A stretch of DNA of 64,000 nt, from NCBI GenBank assembly GCA_039566865.1, contig CM076957.1, positions 10,983,896 through 11,047,895 of the forward strand, read 5' to 3'. Of this stretch, positions 10,961 through 20,945 are shown piece by piece; position 1 is the stretch's first letter, and every line of letters begins with the position of its first letter. The notes under the pieces are model-generated. The model had not been told where the DNA came from and did not search any database. It saw nothing but the letters and a program-made list of their open reading frames with translations. Position numbers and translations under genes: made by a program. Origin of the DNA: Aurelia coerulea (taxonomy: Eukaryota > Cnidaria > Scyphozoa > Semaeostomeae > Ulmaridae).

Positions 10961-11199
10961 CCTGGGTGTGCCAGAGGGCGTTTTCCGTTTTTGGCGGGCC
11001 ACAGCGGGGGCCGTGCGCTGGGGCGGTTTCGGGTCTTTGTGGTTTGATCTTTGGCTGGGATCCCGAGTGAGTTGCCAGTTGGTGGCATCTGATTCGGGGT
11101 CTAGGCTAGAGATTGGATCGTGCGTCTTCGGGCCTAGTCTGGTGTGCGATTTGTTGTGGACTGCCAAAAGTGAATGGTTCTTTTTGGTGCACCCAGCAG
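10961..11199. mobile_element. Short 239-bp TA-target MITE
   Basis: The left end is CCTGGGTGTGCC after TA (10959-10960). The right end is GGTGCACCCAGCAG before TA (11200-11201). An imperfect inverted repeat of about 45 bp includes a TTTTGGC-GGCCA / TGGACTGCCAAAA block. The right end matches that of the element at 1-824. The interior is GC-richer than its surroundings, and the frames on both strands merely span it. Confidence 0.65.
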
Positions 11200-11329
11200 T
11201 AGTTCTAACAAAACGATTATAATTTTATATATTGTATTTGAATTCTCAGTTTCTTTACCTTTTCATTGCGTCCCCAATTAGCTTGTAAGCTAAATATTTT
11301 GACACATTAACAAAGATTTCGATTGATGT

Positions 11330-11368
11330 ATTGATTTATTGATTTATTGATTTATTGATTTATTGATT
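11330..11368. repeat. Microsatellite, 8-bp period (ATTGATTT)n
   Basis: About five uninterrupted copies of ATTGATTT. Confidence 0.9.
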
Positions 11369-11565
11369 GACTGAAAGAATCGAGCGCCCTGTGCTTTCCT
11401 GAAAATTCCACAACTATTTTATAATACCATGCCTCTGTTTAAACATTAATCAAGTAACACCGAAAAAATGAGTTGACATGTCTAGGCTTCCAGACCATTT
11501 TCTTTGCCTCAAACTAGTACAAAATGACGCAAAATTAGTCTTTTTCATATAATTAATTGCATCTA

Positions 11566-11980
11566 CCAAGTGTCTCAAAAAAAGTACCCCTTTTGACTGT
11601 ACAAGGCAACAAATCGATAACATTTCAGGACTTTTTGAATTCATTGCTAAATTTGTTGGTCTTCAACTTAAATGCACATACCTTGCATTTTGAAATCGAC
11701 CATCAAACACCGGAGATATGAGTTCACAAGGTCAAAATTTGGAGTGCACTTGAAACCAGAGGTTTTGAGCAATGGCCTAGCCATAATTTGACACCAAACA
11801 GGTATTTTGCAAACGAATTTTCAACTTTGACCTTTACTTTCTTATTTTTGAAAAGATTTATACCTTGAATTACTTCAATTGTTCTTGAAATGACTTTTCT
11901 TTCCAGCAGGAATCGGTCCTTGCATGGCACTCGATCCCAAGTGTTTTGTATAAAGAAGAGGAAAGGAGCACATGCACGCT
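11566..11980. mobile_element. Left half of the CCGGGTGTCTC MITE family
   Basis: It begins CCAAGTGTCTCAAAAAAAGT after TA (11564-11565) and follows the 4464-5255 copy almost base for base up to its CATGCACGCT block (about 4870-4880 in that copy). There it is cut by the (ATT)n tail of a minus-strand LINE. The right half is not found on the far side of that LINE, so either the insertion was accompanied by a deletion or the remainder was lost later. Confidence 0.85.
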
Positions 11981-12560
11981 TTATTATTATTATCACTTTA
12001 TTTAAAGAAGGCATATACAAAAGTAGCTCTAAAATAAAAGCTAATTCAAGCCTACTTCAAGCCTACTACAAAGTAAAATAGGTTAAAATGGAAAACAAAA
12101 ACTTATCTATGATACAGAATAATTAGATATAAATACATATATACAATTTTTTACAATTTTTTACAGTATTTGCAGAATTTACAATGCTTCCAATTTTTTC
12201 TTTTCATGGTATTTATCCGCTCAAGAACCCAACCTGAGCCACGAAAGGTCTACACAGTCTACAGTTGCATTCCTCTCCTTTCCAGGTATTTAATCTCCTT
12301 TTAAAGCTGGAGAGGGTATCAGATTGTTTCATGTCATCGGGAAGTGCATGCCATAATCTACTCCCCAGAACGATGTCGTTTCTAAGCCATAGCATGTAGT
12401 ATGCGCTTGTGTTAGTAGTAGATTATGGCAGCTTCTTAACCCATAAGGACTGTGTTTCTCGACAAAGATCTCTGTCATGAAACTAGGATTAAGCCCCCAT
12501 TTTGTCTTATAAATTTCAGTCATCAACAACTGTAAATTCCTGATGTGGATTGGGACCGCA
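11981..12560 (-). mobile_element. CR1-like LINE 3' fragment, minus strand
   Basis: The tail is (ATT)n on the plus strand at 11981. On the minus strand the C-terminal coding part lies between about 12530 and 12213. It includes the LMTEIYKTKWGLNPSFMTEI block, then after a frameshift WHALPDDMKQSDTLSSFKRR, and ends in CNCRLCRPFVAQVGF, the same tail as the LINE at 2934-7451. It is 5'-truncated at about 12560 and carries at least one frameshift near 12390. Confidence 0.85.
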
Positions 12561-13405
12561 TCGTCTCACGCCCGACAACACCTTTCTCGAGGAGTTCAGC
12601 CTCGCTTTGATGCCCCTATACAAATGTATAGGAAAATGACCGGAAGTGAATATTTTCGCCGACTTTGAACGTTTCTTGCAGTGATGCGATGTGATTTTTC
12701 CGCGTTAATTTAATCTTAAAAGGTAGTGAATGTATCTAGGAAATGTTTAAAACTAAAATCGTTTAGATTTAAACTTCCTGGTAAACTCCACGCAATTTGA
12801 CAGGAGTGATGGTCTTATTTTAAGAGATTTTCATCCGTATTTGGGCAAATTTTTCGAATTCATTGTTTTTGGTGACGTAAGGAGCGCCTTGAAAACCATG
12901 ACATTTAGAAAATGCTGTAGATCGTAGAAATTGTTTTGAAGCGGCGTGGTCTGCTTGCTGCTTGCTTTCAAGAAAACTTTTTAATTCTGAACGAAACGAA
13001 GAAATAAACCAATATGCAGAGCACTAGCGATCCTTTTACTACCAGTGAAAGACAAGATCTGGGTTCTTTGTTAGAGATGCTTAAATAAGTCTCCAACCGG
13101 CCAGAAAGAAAGAGCCAAGAAGAAGCAGCTAATTTAGGCTGCAGCTTCCAACGAAAGAACTCTGATATTTATGGATCAAGAACTAGAATCGTTTTGTTTA
13201 TGATGGCAGGTGTCTTTGATGGACAAATGGATAGCAAATTATAGAAAATATGTTATTTGTACTGGGCAAGCTCCTCTCAATGATGGAGCAACTCAATGCA
13301 GTCTGGAAATCTCCTCCTGTTGGCTCTAAAAACTGACAGACAAGGAAGATGGGGGAGGATGCTGTCTGTCGAAATTGCAATGACTATTTCTGAATGGACA
13401 ACGGC
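12561..13405. other. Unassigned spacer
   Basis: No recognised element. A 24-codon frame starting at about 13015 (MQSTSDPFTTSERQDLGSLL) ends in TAA after MLK. It looks protein-like but has no donor site or neighbour to support it as an exon. Confidence 0.2.
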
Positions 13406-13728
13406 CCCGGGGGGGGTACTTAGTATATTTGTCCGACGGGGATGTGCCGTTTTTAAGGGTATCGTTTTCACCAATTTTTTCTAGCACAGGGTATCAAAAT
13501 GAGGCAATTTTTCTAGAGCAGGTTGTCAAAACAAGTCAGAGGGGAATATTCTGCTAGATTGGGTCGTTTTTCGGTCAAATTTCATTTTTTCGAGTATACT
13601 TTTCATCAATTTTTTCTAGAACAGGTTATCATTTTGAGCGAAAAATTCTGGAGCAGGGTAAAAAAAATTTTTTTCGTGGGCACACCCCCGTACAAATTTA
13701 AGTCAAGTACCCCCCCCCCCCCCCCCGG
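13406..13728. mobile_element. 323-bp MITE with G/C-run termini and 8-bp target duplication
   Basis: The 8-bp direct repeat ACAACGGC flanks it at 13398-13405 and 13729-13736. The termini are CCCGGGGGGGGTACTT on the left and AAGTAC followed by a run of about 16 C and then GG on the right; the inverted similarity continues into a GGGGGTGTGCC / GGGGATGTGCC block. The interior has repeated units containing a TTTTTCTAGA-CAGG-TATCA word. The 8-bp duplication suggests a hAT-type transposase in trans. Relatives are at 54374-54655 and probably 59304-59560. Confidence 0.75.
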
Positions 13729-13972
13729 ACAACGGCAATAACTGTTTTTTTGGTAATTTTCAGAAACTCACGAATAAGCATGGCAGTAGGGGCTACAGGG
13801 TCAAACGGGCGGGCTTTGGGTAAATGGGAAGGCAAATAAATTGAATACAATTCTCAAAAATGTTAATAAAGCTTTTGAACCACCTTGATGTTGTTTTGTG
13901 AAAGTTGACTTGCTAGAAAAAAATTTTCTGTTTGCCAGCTGTCAACATTTGCCCATTTTACCCTCAGTCTAT

Positions 13973-14340
13973 CCATTTTACCCCTGCAGACCCTATGCAA
14001 CATTGTGTGAGCAATTTTATATCTACGACTGATTTGGATGCATATTTTTCATGAGATGCAGCTTTTGAACAAAAATATTTTTTGTCGTTTTCTTTGCTCT
14101 GATTTTTCATCTTAAATATCACTTGGAAGCGTATTATTTGGTAGGCAATCATTAAGTTACCCATTTTATTCCAGAGTTACCCCTGCAGACCCTATAGAAG
14201 GTAAATTTCTGGTATGTCAAAATTCAAAATTGCAACCAAGATATGTGATGCAGCTTTGGCCAGAGAAAATGTTTGATGTTTAGACAATCCAAACCCTCCA
14301 AACCTCGCACCTTTTACACTGGTAGCTGGTTGGTACCCCT
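13973..14340. repeat. Two diverged ~195-bp tandem units
   Basis: TTACCCCTGCAGACCCTAT occurs near 13978 and 14177, and a GATGCAGCTTT block at 14055 and 14248, so two units lie 193-199 bp apart. The unit sequence is unrelated to the 195-bp array at 37-40 kb. The units are degenerate and no function is visible. Confidence 0.45.
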
Positions 14341-15199
14341 GTCTCATTGGCAAAATCGAGTAGAAAGGAACATATTTTATGAGAAGAAAGCTTAAGAATC
14401 CCATTATTTTCATTGGGATGGGGGTACTCTCTCTAAAACTAATCAGAACAATTGTCTTTGCAGATCAAATTAAGAATAAGTTTCAGACTGTTTCAGAATT
14501 GGAAGCAATAAAATTTCAATTTTGCGATGATTCAATTTATCTTACCATCTTCCTATCATTAGAGCAAAATCATCAGAGTATCATTTATTGGATTACTCAA
14601 ATTTTTGATGTATCATAATATTGTTTTTCATCGAATTCTTTGTTTGCAACAGTCATGTTCCATCAGTTTTGCATCAGTCTTCAGGCATTGAAAAAGCAAG
14701 AATTGCAGTCTTTTGTGGTTGTTGTCAAATGCTGCTTCAAGGTTGGGCTTGATTGGTAAAAGATAATCTTGTTCTGTTTGGGTCCTAAAATAAAACAGAG
14801 ACAATATTATTTCCTCCTACTAAAAACGTTTGCTGCATAGCAAATTTCATTTTGTCTCATAGAGAATTGCATGTACAAAAAAGAGCAGCAAACCAAAATA
14901 GGAGATGTCATTGCAAACTTAAATTTAAAGGGCAAATAATTGCAGTAAGCTATCATATTTATTGGCAAAATAATCAAAGCCGATGATTTTTTGTACAAGG
15001 TAGCCTTGATAACATTGTTTTAGTAAGCAAATCTCCTATTTCTAGGTCAGAGCTTCCCCATTAGTCTTGAAGAAAATAAGCAACAATGCAACTTTACGTT
15101 TGTTTACATTTAGGCCAAACCCGACGAAAAGTTCTCTGAGAGCGAAGTCAAAGTTGTGTTATTATTCTCATTGCTCTGGTGGCCAAAACAGCTAGCAAG
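14341..15199. other. Unassigned spacer
   Basis: AT-rich; neither the frame at 14379-14618 nor others show a domain or splice context. No repeat boundaries recognised. Confidence 0.25.
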
Positions 15200-15212
15200 T
15201 ACTCTAAAATAC

Positions 15213-15252
15213 GGCAATCGACGTTGGTATCGTGGCCTTTACTTTTTCAAAT
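15213..15252 (+). mobile_element. 40-bp 5'-truncated SINE tail with 13-bp target duplication
   Basis: The direct repeat TACTCTAAAATAC occurs at 15200-15212 and 15253-15265 and brackets exactly 40 bp. That insert is the same sequence as the 3' end of the longer insertion at 16143-16354 (shared blocks GGCAATCGACGTTGG and CCTTTACTTTTTCAAAT). A perfect 13-bp duplication around only a 3' end is the hallmark of target-primed reverse transcription that stopped almost immediately. Confidence 0.8.
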
Positions 15253-15265
15253 TACTCTAAAATAC

Positions 15266-16100
15266 TTTCATTTCTGAAAACATCAGATTAAGTTCGACAA
15301 TGATACATTCAACCAAGGTTAACGTTTGTTTTGTCACTAAAAAGCAGACAGGTTTGTAAAAGAAAGCACGTGAAGTTAACGAAGATTAAATAGTCATGGC
15401 TCTCGAGGAACAATTGCCTTTGAAAATTGTGGGAAACCGGCAATGGCTACAGCAAAACAGGCCACATTTCTAGAAACTAGATGCTTACAGCTATTGCGTT
15501 ATATCTCCAAAATGAGAATTCCTGTCTTAGTTTAGAAAATATTGGAGTTTGAAAAAATTTTTGTTAAATTTAGGCCAACAAAATTTCATTTTCTTGAAAC
15601 TGCAAGCCGAAGTTCAAGACGAGAAAAAGACAAGTTTATTTCGTCAGCAATTGGCGAAAGGTGGCAAAATAGGACAAAACGACATCGAGAAATCCAAAAC
15701 TTTCAACAAAATTTCCATGAAACAAAGGACAAACGTTAAATTTATGATAAAGTCTGCATACCTGCTGTGCTGAATCCTGAGTTTGTAAACAGAGTTGTCC
15801 ACTGACTTTGAAAAATATGAAGAACCAAGAAGCTCTGAGTCCAAAATGCTCAAAGAACTTGAAAAAGCGAAGATACAGCTATTGCGTTATATCTCGATAT
15901 TTTGCTTTGGGACACTTGGGACGCCTGCTGACGCCATTTGTCACAAAATTTTACTTTCGCACCACAGCTTTCTTGCAAGAGAGGCCGGAAGTGACGTCAG
16001 AATTCAGGCTTGGTGTTGTCGCGCGTGCGTCTCTGAGTAACATTGTGTCAAAATCTGATCTCATATCTTTGTAGGTTATCCGCAATGCCCGTTCGTGCCC
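15266..16100. other. Unassigned spacer with an internal direct repeat
   Basis: TACAGCTATTGCGTTATATC is present at about 15487 and again at about 15875, suggesting a diverged duplication or element arms. No terminal repeats could be paired. Open frames at 15542-16074 have no recognisable domain. Confidence 0.3.
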
Positions 16101-16716
16101 GTACGCTTATTTTGGAGATGTGGCACGACTTTATCATTCTTAAATTTAAAGGCAGAAACACCGCAACACGACAAAAAACAACAGCAAATACGATTAATTT
16201 AATTTTGGCAAAAATTAAATTAATAGTATTTGCTGTTGTTTTTTGTCGTGTTGCGGTGTTTCTGCCTTTAAATTTATTCATTTTTTCGTCATCGCAAGCA
16301 TCTTCGGATCCGGCAATCGACGTTGGTATCGTGGCCTTTACTTTTTCAAATTATTTTATCATTCTTACCACATTTTTACTATATTTATTCAATCAGCGCC
16401 ATGTCCATGCATCTTTTATTCATTTCAAAAGCTAAAAAAGAAAACTTAAAGTCTACAGGTACTTTGAAAAATGTCCACGATACAAATCATGATTAGGCCC
16501 TTTTTCAAAACCTCTGGTTTTGGGTGCACTGTAAATTTTGACTTTGCGAACCTGTAAGACCTGTAACTCCAGTGTTTGGTGGACGATTTCTAAATGCAAG
16601 GTATGTGCATCAAAGTTTAAGATTGATGAATTTAGCTGTGAAGTCGGGGAGCAATGAAATCTTATTGTTTGATTACTATCTCCAGTCAAAAGGGGGTACT
16701 TTTTTGAGACACCCGG
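16100..16716. mobile_element. Right half of the CCGGGTGTCTC MITE family, with SINE insertion
   Basis: Aside from the insert at 16143-16354, the sequence follows the right portion of the 4464-5255 element from its CGCTTATTTTGGAGATGTGG block to the terminus TTTTTTGAGACACCCGG, next to TA at 16717-16718. Upstream of about 16100 the similarity stops, so the left half is missing or replaced. The minus-strand frame at 16453-16689 only reflects conserved MITE sequence. Confidence 0.8.
16143..16354 (+). mobile_element. SINE-like insertion with hairpin 5' part and 13-bp target duplication
   Basis: TTTATCATTCTTA flanks the insert at 16130-16142 and 16355-16367; the uninterrupted target is recognisable in the intact MITE near 4912. 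The 5' two thirds (about 16143-16275) is a near-perfect ~65-bp inverted repeat built from AAATTTAAAGGCAGAAACAC and its complement. The 3' part carries the GGCAATCGACGTTGG tail also inserted alone at 15213. The duplicated target implies retroposition. A related single arm occurs near 44988-45035. Confidence 0.75.
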
Positions 16717-17101
16717 TATGTAAATTTTATCTGGCCATTTTGCTTAGCAAGAATGAAAGCAGAAAGTTACTCTGCATAATTTTCCAATTTCATAAGAGAC
16801 ATGCAATGTTTACGTTGGTGCTAACGGAGGCTGGGCTAAGTTTATGTTACAATATGTCGTATAGTACTCCTTACTTAAATATAATCTTGCGCTGGACCAA
16901 GGTCAGACATAAATTCAATTGTCAAAAGCGTGTCAGTCACAAATACAGACGAAAATAACACGGACCAAATTCAAAATAAATCCTGCTTTAATATATTCTT
17001 TAACTACGGTGACAATAAACGACTGAAATTCAATTTACAAGATTAGAGATCGGAGACAGAACATCGCACAAGGATCGTACAAGGTTATCAAAACAACCTA
17101 C
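16717..17101. other. Unassigned spacer, downstream intron if the exon at 17102-17227 is real
   Basis: AT-rich sequence between a MITE and the candidate exon. Nothing else is recognised. Confidence 0.3.
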
Positions 17102-17227
17102 CTCTAGGTCAAGAGCTTTATGTACAATTGCTGTCGCTAGGAGATCTTTCACGTGTCTCCTGTGTTCTTTCTTTGCCATTTTCAATCTATACGCATTATC
17201 ATCCACAATTTCACCGTTCTTTTTTAT
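17102..17227 (-). CDS. Candidate host exon, 42 codons, unknown protein
   Basis: On the minus strand a 126-bp open block lies between an acceptor-like TTTGTATTTATTTGAAG and a strong donor, GAG|GTAGGTT. It is exactly 42 codons and phase 0 at both ends. The peptide (including EIVDDNAYRLKMAKKEHRR and HVKDLLATAIVHKALDLE) is charged and probably helical, with little low complexity, unlike the transposon-derived frames around it. It shows none of the reverse transcriptase, endonuclease, integrase or transposase motifs. I do not recognise the family. The window gives no confident partner exon, so this may be an internal exon of a gene with long, transposon-filled introns. Confidence 0.5.
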
Positions 17228-17309
17228 CTTCAAATAAATACAAATTAATAATGATAATAATATAAGTCATGGTAAGGCTGCTTTCTCTAACTATATATCC
17301 ATACCAAGT

Positions 17310-17517
17310 GTATCAAAAAAGAAAAGGTTTGGGCGAGCTTAAACTATTCCAAAATCGTTTTAAGACGGTACTCGATTGGTTTGCTTGAACAAAAATACCT
17401 TGGTTGTTGATAATGTTGAATATTAACCTTGAAAGTTCAAACCTAGTTTCGGATTGATTCAAGATAAGCTCCGCTCGTCAGGCCCGACCAAATATGATTA
17501 CTTTTTTGGGACACAAG
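17310..17517. mobile_element. Possible degenerate ~200-bp MITE
   Basis: The left end CCAAGTGTATCAAAAAAGAA and the right end TTACTTTTTTGGGACACAAG are imperfectly inverted, and GGGCGAGC / GCCCGACC blocks lie just inside. Its ends resemble the CCGGGTGTCTC family. Boundaries are approximate. Confidence 0.35.
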
Positions 17518-18106
17518 GTGAAAAATAACAAAGAATATCAAAGATATCGTGAACTGTTTTAAACATCTGGATCCAAATATCACAGATTGAAACTTTAAAC
17601 TTTTAGGACATATCTAAGGATTTCCGGTCGATTATCATAACTATTTTTAACACTGTTGAACTTCCCAGAAATCAAGTTTCATTTCACTGTAAATGAACAA
17701 TATGCAGGTGAAGTAACCACCAACCAAGTTTCGGAACTAAAACGATAAAAATCCAACCCTGCAAATAATAAAATGGACAACTTTTTCGTTGCAAAACAAG
17801 CATGTACCCATTTCTAGTGGAAAATGTAAATTCTGAGACCCATATTCAAGGATTTTCGAGGTTCTCCCAATATGGAAGTTACCCCCTCTCCCCCCGCGTT
17901 GGGGGCCCTGACCAAGCAATTCACTTCACCGTCCTTCGGAAGGGACCAAGCAATTCACTTCGATGCCTGGTTGCAGAATTTATGTTGGACATAAATTAGC
18001 TTTAAATACCTAAAAATCCTTCCAGCCCATGTAAAATCTTGATCACTACATGGTATTCTCTGTAAGAAAATTCCGCGGGGCATTGAAAAAACAGCATCAA
18101 AATACT
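17518..18106. other. Unassigned spacer with a short duplication
   Basis: GACCAAGCAATTCACTTC occurs at about 17910 and 17945, a recent local duplication of about 35 bp. No genes recognised. Confidence 0.35.
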
Positions 18107-18397
18107 TTAAGAGAAGAAACTTTCGCGGGAAGAAACTTTCGCGAGTTCAACAAAACGCGAAATTTTTGGAATTAACTTTCGCGAAACGACCAAAATGGGA
18201 AATTTCGTGGGAATAAATTTTCGCGAATTAGGTTTCTTCTCAACTTTCTTAAACGTTCCTCGATTCTTCAGTAACTCTTCAAAGCCTTTCATAAATATGC
18301 TTGTAGTAGCAGAGTTCGAAAGGGTTGATGTCAAAGAAGAGGAACATAAATCTTTGATTACATAAGTATTTGATACAATGTCAGTTATTCCTTTCAT
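18107..18397 (-). other. Open frame partly built from a TTTCGCGA-type repeat
   Basis: The first ~53 codons from 18397 (MKGITDIVSNTYVIKDLCSS and following) look protein-like and could be an exon ending at a weak donor, AAA|GTTGAG, near 18240. The rest, down to 18107, is a repeat rich in AACTTTCGCG and its complement, also seen near 34515-34590. There is no proven acceptor upstream, where a palindrome starts at 18403. Host exon or transposon relic cannot be distinguished here. Confidence 0.25.
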
Positions 18398-18402
18398 ATT
18401 TG

Positions 18403-18619
18403 TCCCAAGTCTATCCCTTCCGTCCGTCTACCGTTCCCTTTACGGTAGTTCCTGGATCCGCCATTTCCTGGATCCGCCACTCCAACATTCCGTCCAGAGA
18501 GCTCGAGAGATATCTCTCGAGCTCTCTGGGTGGAATGTTGGAATAGCGGATCCAGGAAATGGCGGATCCAGGATCTACCGTAAAGGGAACGGTAGACGTA
18601 TGGAAGAGATAGACTTGGG
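18403..18619. repeat. 217-bp near-perfect palindrome
   Basis: The arms start CCCAAGTCTATC and end GATAGACTTGGG. The centre is GAGCTCGAGAGATATCTCTC with almost no loop. Each arm includes CCGTTCCCTTTACGGTAG and repeated GGATCCGCCA blocks. Open frames on both strands at this place arise from the symmetry. There are no flanking duplications that I can define. It is probably a foldback element. Confidence 0.85.
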
Positions 18620-18634
18620 GCAAGTCTAGACATA

Positions 18635-18960
18635 CCCTAAATGAACTGTGTAAGCTTTATGTGCGCCCCCACCTGGACTATGGGGATGTTATTTATCATA
18701 CTCCAGCTAAAGTATGTGAATTCAGTTACAACATCATTTTGCCAAATTTAATGGAAAAACTAGAGTCTGTCCAGTATTCTGCTGCTCTGTAACAGGAACA
18801 TGGAGGGGAACATCGCGTGAAAAAATCTATGCAGAGCTTGGCTGGGAGTCACTAAGTTCCCGTAGGTGGAGTAGACGGATGACGTTGTTCTACAAGATCA
18901 TGAATAACCTCATTCCCTTGTATAATTCCCTTGTATACAAAGGAGCCAATCCGACCACTT
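18635..18960 (+). pseudogene. LINE reverse transcriptase C-terminal remnant
   Basis: Plus-strand fragments in shifting frames: the YVRPHLDYGDVIYH block, then after stops GTWRGTSREKIYAELGWESL and TLFYKIMNNLIPLY. This succession is typical of the region after the palm domain in CR1/Jockey-type LINEs. The copy has stops and frameshifts and is cut on the right by BEL/Pao sequence at about 18970. Confidence 0.75.
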
Positions 18961-18971
18961 CATCAGTCGCA

Positions 18972-20383
18972 ATACTCTTGGAAGGCTCCAAAATTCAGAC
19001 CTACCTGAAGAAGCAAAGCACCAAGTAATCCTTCCTCACGGACATTCAATTGTAGAGAAGAAGATCATGCAAGTACATCAACAGTCAATTTGTGCAGGTC
19101 CATCAACAACTCTAGCTGTTCTACGTCAAAAGATATGGATAACTCAAGGCCTACGTGATGTAAAAAGAGTTATTCAAAATTGCAGAAGTTGCAGACGACA
19201 GCATGCAGCAGCTTGCTCCCAAAAAATGGGAAACTTGCCAAAAGAAAGAGTTCAGTCTTCACTTGCATTTACACATGTTGGTGTGGACTTCGCCGGTCCA
19301 TTATACACTCGCACAAAGAATGATGTCCAGAAAGCCTATATTTGCCTTTTCACGTGTGCATCATCACGCATGACACATTTAGAGTTAACAGATAGCCTGA
19401 ATACAGATGATTTCCTGCAAGCATTTCGTAGGATGATAAATCGCAGAGGATTGTGTCAATCATTGCAGTCTGATAATGCTAAAACATTCAAAGCTGCTGA
19501 TCGCACTCTACAACAGCTTTTTGCGTCATCAAAGATCAGAAGATTGAAGCAAATAGATCAAAATCGAGTCGCAAGAGAATTAGCTTCGTTGGGAATTAAA
19601 TGGAAGTTTATAACAGAGAGATCTCCATGGAGAGGTGGCTGGTGGGAAAGAATAGTCAAATCAGTAAAGGTTCCATTGAAGAAAGTTCTTGGTAATGCTC
19701 TTCTTTCGAGCACAGAGTTGTACACCATCCTGACGGACATCGAAGCGATGATCAATTCCCGTCCACTAACGTATATGGGAGATGATATAAGAGATCCAGA
19801 GCCAATCACCCCTGCTCACCTTGCAATCGGAAGATCATTACGCAGCATACCAAATGGATCAATTAAGAAAGAAGACAGAGGACAAGTTGTTCAACGATTT
19901 CTATACCATCAACGACTTCTTAACCATTTTTGGAAAAGATGGAGGCTAGAATATCTCCAAAAGTTGTCGATCAGAAACAAATGGAAGATAGAGAAACCAT
20001 CCATAGATATCGGAGATGTTGTTCTTATCTCAGACGACAATGTTCAGAGAGGGAAGTGGCCAATGGGACGCATCAGTCAAGTTCATCCTGGAAAAGATGG
20101 TCTTATTCGTACTGCTACTTTGCAGACACAGAAGGGGGAATTAAGACGTCCAATTCAACGGCTACATCATTTAGAGGTACAGCAAAGTCAGGTTGATAGA
20201 GAATTAGAGACGGTACATCAAACGAGGACACCAAACGTTGTTGTACCACCTGAAACACTACAGAAGAACAATGAAGAAGTTGATCTCATGCCAAGAGATC
20301 AAGGGGGGGAGAATGTTCCGTTTCGAACCCGTTCGGGGCGGGTTGCCAAGCCGACTAGGAGATTTCCTTACACAAAAGCGTGA
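18972..20383 (+). pseudogene. BEL/Pao retrotransposon pol fragment: integrase and C-terminal domain
   Basis: Coding starts without a stop from about 18972, with no gag, protease or reverse transcriptase, so it is 5'-truncated. It begins LQNSDLPEEAKHQVILPHGH, the conserved stretch before the BEL/Pao integrase zinc-binding region. It continues with paired cysteines in NCRSCRR and the integrase core: the first catalytic aspartate in THVGVDFAGPLY, the second in LQSDNAKTF, and the glutamate in PWRGGWWERIVKS. A C-terminal DUF5641-like domain follows, with GDVVLISDDNVQRGKWPMGRI and a TATLQTQKGELRRPIQRL block. The stop is TGA at 20381-20383. About 470 codons are intact. Confidence 0.9.
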
Positions 20384-20573
20384 AATCACAGAATTTCAAA
20401 GAGTCTTTCATTGAACATTGTTCACTGGAAGCACAACACAATGGCGTTATTGTTTAGAGCTGTTTACAGCTAACTGATAATTGGATTCATTGATGCGTGG
20501 ACGCAAACAGTTTTTTTTTTTTATTCGCTGGTTGCAAGAGACAGTTTTGCAGAAAACAGTCGAAATGATTGTT
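20384..20573 (+). other. Sequence downstream of the BEL/Pao pol, possible LTR start
   Basis: In BEL/Pao elements the 3' LTR follows the pol stop closely. No second LTR copy is in the window to prove it, and the boundary is not defined. The region includes a T-rich tract at about 20512-20522. Confidence 0.3.
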
Positions 20574-20922
20574 TTATCGGGCCGAAGCCCAAGAAAAGAA
20601 GGATATTAGTGCCGATGCACAACAAATACAAAAGATTGGTTTATCGGGCCGAAGCCCAAGAAAAGAAGGATTTTAGTGCCGATGCACAACAAATACAAAA
20701 GATTGGTTTATCGGGCCGAAGCCCAAGAAAAGAAGGATATTAGTGCCGATGCACAACAAATACAAAAGATTGGTTTATCGGGCCGAAGCCCAAGAAAAGA
20801 AGGATTTTAGTGCCGATGCACAACAAATACAAAAGATTGGTTTATCGGGCCGAAGCCCAAGAAAAGAAGGATTTTAGTGCCGATGCACACTCAACACAGG
20901 AATTTTAGTGCCGATGCACAAC
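20574..20922. repeat. 67-bp tandem repeat, about 5 copies
   Basis: TTATCGGGCCGAAGCCCAAG starts at 20574, 20641, 20708, 20775 and 20842, a constant 67-bp period. A partial unit (TTTTAGTGCCGATGCACAAC) follows, ending at 20922. Copies differ only at scattered bases, such as GATATTAG versus GATTTTAG. The position just after the BEL/Pao pol suggests an array within its 3' region or LTR. Confidence 0.95.
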
Positions 20923-20945
20923 GTATAAATTATAAAATCGAAAGG

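Noticed and set aside
18378..18633. Three near-identical open frames on both strands
   Set aside because: They mirror the 217-bp palindrome.
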